Counted from the first letter of the stretch, positions 48,561 to 59,994 are shown. The stretch: 64,000 bases of DNA from Chrysoperla carnea (GCF_905475395.1 NC_058341.1:34921501-34985500), one strand, 5' to 3'. Made by a program: numbers and translations. The notes: generated from the letters alone by a model not told the origin.

Positions 48561-51352
48561 TATATTTTTTCATATCTAGTAATATTGTTTTTGAGCAGGG
48601 CTGATTACAGTTACTTATATCTTTTAGCTTCTATAATCGACTTTTCTCCACTCCAATTTTAATGAATTTATTAAATTTTTAAATCTTAGAATAACTATCA
48701 AAATTTTACGTTTTATATTTTTTTTCAGGCTAATTATTCTTTGGTCAATTTTTCCTGTACTAAATTTTTTAAAGCCATTTTGTATTTTCAGTAAAAAAAA
48801 AATGTAAAAATTGTGATTTTTTTAAAATTTAATTATTTTTTTTCAAATATTCTAGTTTTTAATAAAAAAAAAATGTATTAATTAAATAAAAAATAAATAC
48901 AAATATATTTATATTAATTTTAATTCTTGACTAAATAATTAATAATTTTAAATTCATATTTCTTACATCAATATTTATTTTAGAAAATAGAAAAACAAAT
49001 TTTTATTGAAGGCCTATTTTACAGAAAAACAAATTTTCTTTTGAACATAATTAAATTATTTAGTCAAGATAATACAAAATATAGTATTTATATTACCACC
49101 AAAAATAAAATAGCAAATGAAAATTCCGTTGGTAAATATTTAGTTTTTATTTAATTCAGTTTTTTTTAATCCCCGAAAAAGAAGCAATAAAAAATAATAT
49201 ATATTTTCAATGAAAAAAATGTCTGCTATCGTAATTATTTAAATGTTATTAATTTAAATACAATAGAAATAAATGCTAATTTTTCTTTCTAAGTAACATT
49301 ATAAAATGAGACATTAAAAAAAAAAACAGATCTATTATGTTTTAAAAATGCTGCTCATACCTACAGACAACCCCATAATTGTTATTTTCAATAGTTATGG
49401 ATTTAAAAATAAAATCAATGTTGCTTATGGCACAAGTTTATTTGTTTACAAAAATAAAAATTAATGAACAATTTATATTCTTGTATCTGTGGATGCTTCC
49501 AAAAGAAGAGTCCCTTTCATTGAATTGAAACATGTAGAAAGAAAATATACAAGAGAATGTTTGATAATCGCTAATATGTTTTCTTTTTACTTGACAACTT
49601 TTTATTCTATTCTTCATATCATGGAATTTTAGAACATAAACATCAAATTTGGTTAATTAGTTGAAATCGATACGAAGTTATTTTGTTCATTGATTTTTTT
49701 GAAAAACCTTAACTCAGTTCCTTTTTATTTTATGACATTTGTAAATATTGTCACTACATTTGTCTTAATAAAAACTAAATTTATTATGAATTTATGATTT
49801 AGTACCAAACAAAACTGTTTATAGCCCAATTGTTTATCGAGAAATTTAATTTTCTGATGAATATTGAGGCTAAAAAACTGAATTTTAGCCCCTTTATCAC
49901 CTTGCCTTAACTTTAAATTGCTCTAATTTCGAATCCATTCATCGTCCTGTTAAAACTTTTATTTTAGCTGTTGACTTCTTTTTACGAAAAAAATTACAGA
50001 CCATTAAATTACAAATATTTCATTTTGCTAATATTTATTGAGAAGTTTTTTGTGTAAATCTCTTTCGATTTTGCTTAAAGAGGATGATGCACGAATAAGT
50101 AATTTTCAAAATTTCAACATTCTACTGCAAATGCTTTTTGAGTTATGTGAGATCAAAGATAATAACAGGTTCACAACTTAAAAATTTTTTCCCGTATTAT
50201 ATTTTCAAGTAATAAAATGTTTAATTTTTTATTAAATTTCGAATTTGGTATTATTAGTTTGCGGAAAACAGAAATAATGAATGAAAAAAATATGTTCATA
50301 ATTTTTTTTATTAAAAATCTTAACAATTTTAAAAACATTAAAGAACCAGCTTTTAAATACCTTAAAATTAGATTTGTGAAATAAACGATAAGTTAAAAGA
50401 TAAAGTATGTAAAATTATCTTTTAAATTTAATTTGTTATCTACCCTTCATTAAAATTAGTAAAATGTTAATAATAATGAAATGATGGAAATTGTAAATTG
50501 GTTCGAAATAGTCAATAAGTTAACGAAATATTAATTAAAAACAAAAAGGTGAAGTCAGTTAAAAGTAACTTAACTAAATATTTTTTATTAATCGAAAATC
50601 TGGTCAAATATTATTACTAACTAAATTTTGGAAAGCTTTTTTATATTGTGAATTATTCTTATTAATGATTCTGTATTTAAAAACTACAAGTTAGGTGTAT
50701 ATTTTTAAGGGCTAATATTGGCAATGATTTTTAAAAAAAAATTTTTTCATTTTAATATTTTGTTGTAGAAATTCCAAGGTTAGTAATTTTTCCTCAATGT
50801 TTTTATCTTTTTTAGCTATAGATCTGTCATATCATAGATCTGGTCAGAAGCTTTAAACTGATATTATCTGCATTTGCAACTAAGTCACTGTGTTTTAAGT
50901 TTTTTTTTTTAATTTTATTTATTTACAACAAAATATTAAAATGAAAAACAACCATTTTTTAAAACATTGCCAATATTAGACCAGAAAGATATATATATAA
51001 TTAAGTCTGCTGGTTGGAAAGCAAAAAGTGATTCGAGCGACGAATGTTGTTTCGCTAAATCATTGCAAAGTATCTCATACATACATGCGGGAATCTCATA
51101 CATGCAAGAACATAATTTGCACCTAAACGCTTATCTCCGTTTTATTCGATTCATGAGAAAAATTGAGAATATAAGAAAAATAAATTTTTGAGCACAGCAG
51201 GCTTAAAAATAGAGAATGAAGTATACAAGTGTCAATTTTCTTTTATTGAATTTTAGTCATCGAACATGACCTTTAGCTAGTTTTCATTTTTTATGAAGTT
51301 CTTTGAAAAAAATTATTTAAAATAAGTATACTTGTAACGTTGCTTTAAAAAT

Positions 51353-52270
51353 TTACATTATTCGAGTTTGTGTGGTGAATTCCCAATCAATATGAAAATC
51401 TTCGTGTGGATGTTCAGGTATAGTTATTTGCTCTGATGAATTCGTACTATTAAACTTGTCCAATTCGATTTTAAATTTTTCAATTATGGTTTGGAATTTA
51501 GCTGGTAATGAGCACAAATTTTGATTAATTGTCTCAAAATTGGTAATCGCGTCTTGAATTTGACCTTCTTCCATGTGTTTCAAAATAACAATCAATTTTT
51601 CAATAACAGCATACTTCAAATGGTTTTCTTCAGAATTTGATAAACCACATAATTTTTTTAAATATAATTCAGCAGTAGCCAAATCAAAATTATCAATAGA
51701 TATATCAATTTTGTTATTACAGAAGGTTTCTGCTTCATTTTTCAATTTTTGGATCATTATTTTAAAGTTGTTTGGTAAAGAGCTTAAATTTACATTGACT
51801 GCATCAAAATTGATTGCATCTCGGATCTTATCATTTTTTATATTTCTCATAATAACGTTTAATTTTTTCAAAATATCATACTTCAAACGATTGGCATTCG
51901 AATTTGATAAACCGCATAATTTGGATAAATATTTTTCAGCCATAGCCAGATCACACTTAAAAATGCAGCTATTAACTTTATTATTAAAATAGGATTCTGC
52001 TTCGGATTGTGTAGATCCTAACATATCGCCCGTTGAAGTATCAAAGTAGTATACATGATTTTTTGAATTTTCAGCTGCAATACTAGCGATACCGAATGAC
52101 AGAGAACCAAACAAGACATGTCCTAAGGTATTATAGGTGACACCAAATGTTATTTTTGTTACATCATTCGTTATATTTGTTTTTTTGTAGTCTTTTATGT
52201 TACAAAATGGTGATTCCTTTTTTATTCTTGCCTGGATTTTATTTTGCTGATAATCGCTTAAAGATGACAT
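51353..52270 (-). CDS. Orphan intronless ORF, 305 aa, with internal 89-residue tandem duplication
   Basis: Single uninterrupted frame from ATG 52270 to TAA 51353, far longer than chance in such AT-rich DNA. It is highly charged and predicted helical. Residues about 90-178 and 179-268 are tandem copies with an exact 89-residue offset. Landmarks: EAESYFNNKV / EAETFCNNKI, DLAMAEKYLSKLCGLSNS / DLATAELYLKKLCGLSNS, LKYDILKKLNVIM / LKYAVIEKLIVIL and LSSLPNNFKIMIQKLK / LCSLPAKFQTIIEKFK. The N-terminus (1-89) has a hydrophobic Gly/Ser/Ala stretch at about 47-66 (NTLGHVLFGSLSFGIASIAA) but no clear signal peptide at the start. The C-terminus is acidic/His-rich (PEHPHEDFHIDWEF). I do not recognise a family. 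It could be a lineage-specific gene, a retrocopy or a transferred symbiont gene; none is proven. Confidence 0.72.
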   Translation of the reverse strand: MSSLSDYQQNKIQARIKKESPFCNIKDYKKTNITNDVTKITFGVTYNTLGHVLFGSLSFGIASIAAENSKNHVYYFDTSTGDMLGSTQSEAESYFNNKVNSCIFKCDLAMAEKYLSKLCGLSNSNANRLKYDILKKLNVIMRNIKNDKIRDAINFDAVNVNLSSLPNNFKIMIQKLKNEAETFCNNKIDISIDNFDLATAELYLKKLCGLSNSEENHLKYAVIEKLIVILKHMEEGQIQDAITNFETINQNLCSLPAKFQTIIEKFKIELDKFNSTNSSEQITIPEHPHEDFHIDWEFTTQTRIM

Positions 52271-53358
52271 TATTTATCTAAATTGAAAATAAATAAACAA
52301 ATTTTTAAATAATTATAACTATAAAGTAAGAGATACAGAAAAAGTTTCCGTTAATATGTAAAAACTTTCAAAATTTATTACATGATCGGCATGATATAGC
52401 TTTAAAATTACACTTGAATAAATTATAATATTACCTTATTTACTTCACCAAAAAGTATTCCTTATTTATTTCAATAATCTATGTTAAAACTAATTTAAAA
52501 TTTGTTGTTAAAAATAATTTAAATGTTGTAAAAACAAAGTTAATAGTTTAAATTCATTGTAATGACTGAACCATAAAATAATTTGATACTAGACTAGAGG
52601 TTTGAAGAGTTATATAACTGAATAATATGTTTTCGAAAATTTCACTAATATCTTGTAAACAAGTGCAGGCGCTAGAAACTTTTCGTTTTAAATTAAATGC
52701 GATGCGAAGACATCAAACAATAAGAAACAGTCCAAAAAACAAAATATGAGGTGCCAGCTTCATAATTAGGCTCAAATTCAAAATCTAAAAAATTTATTTA
52801 TCTAAACTATGAAACACCTAAATTATATTCAAAATGGAAAGGGCGCTTTTTCTATCATTTATGGATACTAAGTACCTAACTCCGTGGTTCCACATTTCCT
52901 TTAATACTTCATCAATTTTTATAAATGTAGTTATGTCCAACGATTCGAAATGGATTACTTACTAAAAAGTAATTTTAAGTTTCACATTCAACGAAATATT
53001 TTTAATTTTAGAAATGTACGTTTGGTCTAAGTATCCGGTATATTAGTAGTAATGGATGGGGGCTGTGTAGGCTAAATTGTATAAAAAAGTTTATTGCCGC
53101 GACAAAGATTCACTATTCTCAAACAGGAATAAAGGGAAAATGAAAACCAACATTTTGTTATAAATATATTTATTGATGAAAGACAAAATTATTTAAATAT
53201 AATGTGTAAAAAATTACAAAGAACTAAAGCTCAATTAAATTTTGTTTAAAGCAATGAAATATTTTGAGTAGTAAATGCAGAATAATATTAATTAGCTGTG
53301 AGTAAAAAACAAAACGCAGTGAAAATAATAAATCGAAAACAGTAAGTAATTTATTTTA
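52271..53358. other. Intergenic spacer between the orphan ORF and CCT6
   Basis: AT-rich, with no exon or RNA gene recognised. A short G-rich string near 53056 (gatgggggctgtgta) resembles the loop of the MITE at 25667-25781. The stretch just upstream of 52270 must contain any promoter of the orphan ORF; no clear core element was identified. Confidence 0.55.
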
Positions 53359-55659
53359 TTAACCTTTTAAACTACTCATTCCAGCTCTCATAATTTCATC
53401 AACAAGTAAAAGGTTACTTGCAATAACAGAGCAAGAATTGATAATTTGTTTTTTAACTACGTAATTATCATAAATTCCATTGGTGACAGGATTAATTGGC
53501 TCACCAGTAGCCAAATCCAATCCTACAGGTGAACTTAAACGAGCTTCCTCTTGTAATTTCACAATCGTATCTTGTGCATCGTAACCTGAATTTACTGCTA
53601 ATACTTTTGGTATAACAAGCAAGGCTTCTGCATAAGCTTGAATTCCTAAACGGGCTTTTCCTTTAACCGTATCCTTGAACTTCAATAATTCATTATTTGC
53701 ATGAATTTCAAAAGCTCCAGCACCGGGAACTAAAGCCTTGTCTTCAACAGCATTGTTGATAGCACGTAATCCATCACGAACAGCATCCTTAATTTGAGCC
53801 AAAGTATGTTTGTTTGGTCCTTTAATAAGAATTGTTACTGATAATGGATTTTTGCATTCTTCTACAAATGTATATTTATTTTCTCCTAGGACATGTTCAT
53901 ATACAACGCCAGCAAAACCGAGGTGTTTCTCTTCGATATCATCTAAGTGATTCAAAGCAATTCCACCACAAGCTAAAGCTAAACGTTCCATATTACGCCT
54001 CTTTGCACGACGTAAAGCCATGATTCCAGCTTTAGCTAACATATCCAAAGACATTGGATCAATTCCTTTTTGATTAATTATGACGAAATTTTTATCAGTA
54101 CCATCACAAAGTTTCTTTTTAAATTCAACAATTTTACGTACACGTTGATCGATAAATTCACGTTCTGCAGTTACAAATTTTTCACGTTCTTCAGATGTTT
54201 TGTAGAAAAATGACGAATTTACCTCGGATTTTTCGTACTCCATGCTGACGTTACATGTTAAAATGTAAGCGTTAGTAAGACGTTTTGGCATATCAGGATG
54301 ACGGGAACCATGGTCGCAAACAATACCTTTAAAAAAGTTAACATTTTAAATTTAATTTAGTGTTTCATAATGGACTTCGTAAAGCTTTACAAAATATCTT
54401 TAAATTAAGAAAGATTTTATAACCGAAGTGTTTTAAAATTAGAGCTAGGAGTAAGTAAAACTTTAAAGGAGCTTTTATGCTAACGTAATTTGATCGACTA
54501 TATTTTGTCCTTTCTTTCATAAGTAAAAGATTTCTTAATTAAGGAAATGTAATTTCTTGAAATGACGATAAGTACTTTCATCTGGTTGAATACTTCACGC
54601 CAAATACGGAAGTCGTCACTTATAAAGTAAAAAAAAACAAGACAAATTATATCAATCATACATAATATTCAAAACTAAATTCATTGAATTTATTCGAGGA
54701 ACTGAATGCTCTATCGGGAACTGCCTGTAAAGTGTGTTGAAGACAATAAATAATAAGAAAATCATTGAGATAAATTGTGGCATATAAATTGTGTTTTATG
54801 GAATTTTTCTGGTATTTTTTTGCATAAAATATTCAGGGTTCTTTAAAGGATGTTTCAATTATTCTAATATAATAAACAAAAAAGGTTATACCTTTGATTA
54901 ATTGGGAATCAGTAGCAGTTTTATGTTGCATTTCCATAATTTCTACCATATGTAAATCAACTTGGTTATCTTCTTGTCTAATAGCCAATACAGCATCAAC
55001 ACAAACTTCTGTGAGAACGTCAGCTAATTTTTGATGAACTTTAGTTCTCAATGCTGTTCGAGCCACATCCAATAATTGATCACGATTGATTTCAATTGGG
55101 ATTTTAAATTTGTCTAAAATTTCCATTGTTTTTTGACGAGCTTTATCAAAACCTTCTGTAATAATTCGAGGATGTAATCCTTCAGAAATATATAAATCAG
55201 CTTGCTTTAATAATTCGCCAATAACAAGAACTGTGGAAGTCGTGCCATCTCCAGTAATATCATCTTGAGCAGTGGATGCACGAGCGATTAATGAAGCAGT
55301 TGGGTGTTGAATTTGCATTTCGTGTAAAAGAACGTTACCATCTTTAGTGATCTTGATATCACCAGCTCCAGAGACCAACCTAAATTTGCAAAAAATGTCT
55401 TTTATAGTTATTAGCGATGTTTTATTTATTTTGAAGATAAATACAAGATTAATAGTTAATTACGAAGGAAATTTTGTAAAGTAACAGTGAAAAACGAATC
55501 ATGTGTATGTAGGCGTACTCACATTTTCATGGTGCCTTTGGGTCCTAGGTTAGATTTCATTACATCTTGAATACCTTTTGCTGCTGAAATATTAACTGCT
55601 AAAGCTTGAGCTGCTCTTGCAACCTCAGCTTTGGGATTTAATAAGCTAATCGCTGCCAT
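53359..55659 (-). CDS. CCT6: T-complex protein 1 subunit zeta (CCT6), cytosolic chaperonin
   Basis: Three exons: 55523-55659 (ATG 55659), 54892-55379 and 53359-54326 (TAA), with GT-AG junctions and matching phases, 530 aa against 531 in human CCT6A. This subunit is one of eight in the TRiC/CCT ring, which folds actin, tubulin and other cytosolic proteins using ATP. It is zeta specifically, from [77 protein letters not shown] and the ending [12 protein letters not shown]. Group II chaperonin nucleotide motifs are intact: [10 protein letters not shown] near 37-46, TGDGTTST near 88-95 and VPGAG at 408-412. No frameshift or missing key residue was seen. AATAAA-like strings lie directly after the stop. 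Confidence 0.97.
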
Positions 55660-55884
55660 TTCAAATAACTTTTACACAAAATAATAAAAATCTTTGCACG
55701 TTTTATTAAAAATTGGTAATATTCTAGACAGCCGACAACGAATTGAATGAATAGGGATTTTTTGTTTAACAATCACATTTTACATCCATGTCAAAAGTAA
55801 TACATTTGTATTACCAACTGTGAAAAAAAAAACTTTTTGTCACCATTTATTTTCAAACAATGTGACTCATTCAGAGCTAACGTA

Positions 55885-56385
55885 ATTTGGCCCCCTACAA
55901 AATTTTTTTCCGGTTAACACAGGTTAATTAATTATATATCTTTTTTAATCCATTGTTCATCGCTTGTTCTTCATTGTTTGATCATTAAAATTATTTGTTC
56001 GATCGTTGTTTATTTATTATTATTTATTTATTAAACAATTATTTGTCATTAAGTTAGCCCCTCATACTATTGATTTCCACTTTTTACTTCCTTAATCAAT
56101 GTATTTTAAGGAATTATTGATTGTTCGTTTATTATTAGCAATTGTTGGATTATAAATATTTCAAATTAATTAAGTATTTATTTTTTTCATTGTATAAAGA
56201 GGAAAAATGGAAATCAATATTATGGGGGGGGGGTGCTAACTTAATAACAAATAATTGTTTAATAAATAAACAAGAATCGAATAAATAATTTTAATACTCA
56301 AACAATGAAGAGCAAACGACGAACCATAGACTAAAAAGGATTATAATTAATTAATCCGAAAAGAAATTTTTGTGAGGGGCTAAAA
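55885..56385. mobile_element. Fold-back element with ~210-bp inverted arms
   Basis: The left arm (about 55885-56112) and the reverse complement of about 56175-56385 share landmarks in order: rgcccctyacaaaa, ggttaattaattat / ggattaattaattat, gttcttcattgtttgatcat / gctcttcattgtttgagtat, tttattaaacaattatttgt, ttaagttagc and attgatttcca. Arms are diverged by substitutions and small indels (the left arm has an extra attattattt-type insertion). The core holds no ORF. Confidence 0.82.
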
Positions 56386-56778
56386 ATGATTTTATAATGT
56401 ATAAAATATTCATTATTCATTCACATTTATTTTAGGTGAAATATGTACCGATATATTTTATAATAAAATATCGTTTTTATCAATTTTTCTGCTTTAATTA
56501 TTATTATTCAATATTATACCTACCTTTATCTTTTATCCGTTACATCGATTTCAGGAATATCAAACAGCGAACCTACATTTTTAACAAAATATTACTACAA
56601 TTATTCATTTATAGGTAAGTTTATTGAAAAGAAGGTAAGTAAAAGGAAATACGGAATGGCTAAGTTTAATAAAAAAAGGTCAATAAAAGAAAATAAATAC
56701 TAAGTTTAAGAAAACAAATTTATTGAAAAAAAGGTAAGTAAAAGGTATCTATATTACATTATTGATGAGAATAATATG

Positions 56779-56842
56779 TCAAAGGTGGAGTAGTGGCTAG
56801 CTGAGTCGCCTCCGGTAACAAAGTATCTCGGTTCGTATCTAG
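56779..56842 (+). other. tRNA-derived SINE-like fragment
   Basis: gtagtggctagctgagtcgc resembles a pol III A box and ggttcgtatct a B box, with about 32 bases between, a tRNA-like spacing. No acceptor stem pairs convincingly, so it is read as a SINE head or tRNA pseudogene rather than a working tRNA. Confidence 0.45.
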
Positions 56843-57050
56843 CATCGTCTCGATTAAAATTAAATTTAATAAGTTATTATTACGAGATAATGTCAATTTT
56901 TTTAGATAATTGTTATGAGAACCAAAAGCGTAAAAGTAAGAGAGCAAAGTATATTTTATGTTATTTTAATTCCCACCCCCTGACAGAAGAGTGATTTATG
57001 ACATAAGTAGGAAAGTGGGACTAACATAATTAATTTTTTTTTGTGAAATA

Positions 57051-57936
57051 ACATGTTCTCCTATTACAAAATCTTAAAAATTTCATTTAACAAGAATAAA
57101 TTTTAGCTTGTACAACCAAAAAAACAAGCAGAATAAGTATTTTTTTAATATTTTGTAATAGGCGAATATGTTATAAAAAAGTGGGATAAAATATATAAAA
57201 CATGTTCTCCTGTTACAAAATTTTAAATTTTAGTCTTAACGAAATTGTTTTTTAATTTTATAAATACAAATTTTAATATTTTGTAATAGGAGAATATGAG
57301 TTAGATAAACTATATGACATGTTCTCCTATTAAAAAGTTTCAAATTTTAGCATTTTTAGCTCCGCGATCTTAGCACCTCATGTGCGGAATTTTGATTGAC
57401 CAATTATACCATCTGAAAAGTCAGAAATTGGTCATAAAAGGTCAGTTGGTCTCATTAATTGGTCAGCATCAGAAAATTTTTTATTAAAGATTGAAAAAAC
57501 TCCACCTATGCGCGATCGGGAAGCATTCGCTGATAATTGGTCAGCTAATATAAATAATTGGTCAGTTTAATTTTATATTCAAAAAATAATATATAATTTA
57601 GAAAAAATTATCAATTTTTTCAACATTTGTACTAGGAGAACATAAGTGGGAATTAGTAGTTCCTGATAAGGAGAAAGGTGAGTAAGTGTTTTCACCCCGA
57701 AAGTCTAAAATTTTATTTTGGCAGAAAGTTATTGGTCTGCCCACTAGAGGTCACACTCACCAAACACGGGTGTGCAGACCACTAACTTTCTGACTTACGA
57801 GGTGACAACAATTACCTTGCTATCAGGTACTACTTATTCCGTCCGTCCTTGATGTTCTCCTAGTAGAAATGTGAAAAAAATTGAAGTTTTTGAACGAAAA
57901 AAAACTAATTTTTTCATCATTTACTAGGCAAACATG
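57051..57936. repeat. Array of eight alternating-orientation ~22-bp units
   Basis: The unit is acatgttctcctattacaaa plus about two bases. Forward copies start at 57051, 57200, 57317 and 57851. Reverse-complement copies lie at 57150-57171, 57278-57298, 57622-57643 and 57918-57936. Order is strictly + - + - + - + -. It reads as four small elements with the unit as terminal inverted repeat (about 121, 99, 327 and 86 bp). The string agtgggat/agtgggaa follows two of the reverse units. The third element encloses several ttggtcag strings (57425-57570). Confidence 0.75.
57722..57792. repeat. Hairpin with 19-bp stem
   Basis: cagaaagttattggtctgc (57722-57740) pairs with gcagaccactaactttctg (57774-57792) with one mismatch and a 33-base loop. 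It lies within the repeat array and is probably the ends of another miniature element. Confidence 0.8.
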
Positions 57937-58016
57937 CTGTGGTGGAAATTTGAAAAAAAATGAAAATAAAAATCAGATTTTGCTTAAAAGATTTAATGAA
58001 CTTTTTTTTAACATAT

Positions 58017-58090
58017 GTCCTCACCTAGTTTCGAACCAAGGGACTATTTATTCGAAGTCAGATACGCTAACCATTATACCATTAGGGCTC
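58017..58090 (-). pseudogene. tRNA-like sequence, probably SINE or tRNA pseudogene
   Basis: The minus strand reads taatggtataatggttagcg (D-arm/A-box-like), ctgacttcgaat (anticodon-loop-like) and ccttggttcgaaactagg (T-arm/B-box-like). The anticodon stem and acceptor stem do not pair properly, so I do not call an isotype or a functional gene. Confidence 0.5.
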
Positions 58091-58939
58091 TGTTATTCGT
58101 ATTAATAAATAATTATATTCATATTTTGGACTTTCTTAAATTATAACAAAAAGTAAAACTCATTTTCGGAAAATTTTGAGTAGTATTATTACAAAAAAAA
58201 AATGGCAAACGAAGTTTGAAATACTTACCTATCGTGAAGTTCGAAATACTCACCTATTTTTAACTGAAATAATATTGTATAGCTACAGAGAGATGGGGAA
58301 AAATAAAATAAAAACAGGGTTTGAGTTTTCAACTTTATTTAAATGAAATCAAAATACATAAAAACTATTTACGAATTACTTGCACATAATTCCATATAAT
58401 TAATTTCATCTTAAAAAAATTTTTTTGCATCAACTTTTTTTTTACAAACCAAATACCACACAAAAATAAAATGAAAATCCAAAAAGAATATTACGTATTT
58501 ACAATCCAACTTCTTTATCTCATCTATATTTTATAAGAATTTGTTTGTACCTTTACTAAAAAAAAATTAATTAGTTAATTAATAATTTTGTTCTGAAAGG
58601 AAAAATGGGATAGAATAAAATAAAACAAAATTTAAAATATATAACGATATTTATTTATTTATATTAATTTGAAAACGTTATCCCGAAAATTGATTTTTTA
58701 CTATATAAAATAACCATTATTATTATTCATTCAAATTTTTTATAGGTGACATATGTACAAATATATATAGCACAAGTGAAAACAAACAATTGACTGAGTT
58801 AATTGTTGAAATACCATGCATAGTCAGTGTTGATTTATTTATCACATTACACATACAAACATGTGACACATACATAACTGATAATCAAGTATAGTACCTA
58901 TTATAAAATTTCCGCCTAATTGGCGCCCTCACGAGTAAA

Positions 58940-59290
58940 CAGTGATGTTTATGAAAAAAAATTTTACATTTAAACTTTTGTTCTATCTCTAACGGTTTAC
59001 AAGATGGGTCCTACGGACCCAAGACCCAATTCACCTATGATGCTCATTTACGAACTTGACCTCACTTTTTACGTCCTGAGTACGCTGAAAAAATTTCAGC
59101 TCGATATCTTTTTTCGTTTTTGAGTTATCGTGTCCACAGACGGACGGACAACCGGAAATGGACTAATTAGGTGATTTTATGAACACCTATGACAAAATTT
59201 TTATACTAACATCATTATTTTTAAGCGTTACAAACTTGGGACTAAACTTAATATACTATGTATATTTCATATATACATGGTATAAAAAGA
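58940..59290 (+). repeat. Interspersed repeat (family D)
   Basis: It contains text I associate with a widespread insect repeat: ggtcctacggacccaagacc, cagctcgatatctttttt, tgtccacagacggacggaca and the ending tatatttcatatatacatgg followed by tataaaaa. Only one copy is in the window, so the family call is from recognition rather than comparison. Non-coding. Confidence 0.55.
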
Positions 59291-59348
59291 GTGAAAAATT
59301 TAAATAAAAGGAAAAATTCATTTTTTTAAAAGTAAAAATTTTATCCAT

Positions 59349-59424
59349 TTTTTTTTTTTTTGATATGTACTACTATCAAATATACATGTATATTTGATAG
59401 TAGTACATATCAAAAAAAAAAAAA
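59349..59424. repeat. Perfect 76-bp palindrome
   Basis: Zero-spacer inverted repeat centred between 59386 and 59387 (tatacatgtata). Each 38-base arm consists of 13 T (or A) plus gatatgtactactatcaaat and its inner bases; no mismatch was seen. It lies about 50 bases after the family D repeat. The open frame 59394-59600 starts in it and is not a gene. Confidence 0.92.
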
Positions 59425-59994
59425 TTATAAAAAAAATATTTCCCCTACTCTGTCTGGTTTATAGTGAAGAGCTGTGTGTAAGTACTCACTGCCCTGATAA
59501 AACCTTTTTTTTTTTGGGCCCCACTGAATGTAGCCCGTTTGATGGAAACAAGATTTCTGAGTATGATGTTTCAGGTTTTAGAAAACACAAGCAAACATAA
59601 ACTCAAGAGTCCGTCTTGTGGATAACCGACTTTAAATACGTATTACAGATGCAACATTGAAGACAAATACGATATAAAAATGAACAGAATTAAAAAAAAT
59701 TACCTCGCTGACTCTATAATCCGTACTTCCGTAAAATAAAAACTCAATTTTTTCGAATAATTTACTCTGGTTGTTAATTTCCGTCGAAGCATATGCATGA
59801 TTACTTATGTAGTTTTATGCTAAAACGTTCAATCAAAGCTCTGAACATATTAAGGGGGGAAATTGTTTCTCTTAGTCACTGGGGTTTAGGAATGCTATTT
59901 TAAAGACAAAAATATTAAGAATTTAATTATTTTATTCTTTGTTTAATATTCTTAAATATACAAAAGAAACCTTGACTATGAAAAAAAAAAATGC

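Larger units (their letters stand above)
39929..51352. other. AT-rich gene desert (11.4 kb)
   Basis: No exon with family resemblance on either strand. It is dominated by A/T runs and weak palindromes such as 42100-42140. Minor items are a CA microsatellite, an inverted-terminus element at 42436-42549, a G+C-richer patch at 46625-46720, a poly-T run at 43556-43575 and tRNA-like fragments around 48300-48560. Open frames such as 47678-47920 and 50967-51191 have biased composition and no recognisable domain. Confidence 0.7.
55660..59994. other. Repeat-dense spacer between CCT6 and Cfp1
   Basis: No protein-coding gene recognised. It must include the CCT6 promoter (just above 55659) and the Cfp1 3' end. 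It contains a fold-back element, an array of alternating small inverted-repeat units, tRNA-like fragments, a 19-bp-stem hairpin, a family D repeat and a perfect palindrome, all listed separately. A segment at 56401-56462 (cattattcattcacattt, ggtgaaatatgtac) recurs at 58705-58768, and a direct repeat (gaaggtaagtaaaagg) occurs near 56629 and 56728. Confidence 0.7.

Noticed and set aside
51573-51992. 139-codon plus-strand frame
   Set aside because: Lies entirely antisense to the repeated 305-aa ORF; its pattern is a shadow of the helical repeats.
53359-55659. CCT7 (eta) identity for the chaperonin
   Set aside because: The N-terminus NPKAEVARA and the [15 protein letters not shown] and MSSLKG segments match zeta, not eta.
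57051-57936. CRISPR-like array
   Set aside because: Repeats alternate in orientation, spacers vary from tens to hundreds of bases, and the setting is a eukaryotic chromosome with no cas genes.
58017-58090. Functional tRNA gene
   Set aside because: A and B box-like strings are present but anticodon and acceptor stems do not pair; kept only as a tRNA-like pseudogene.
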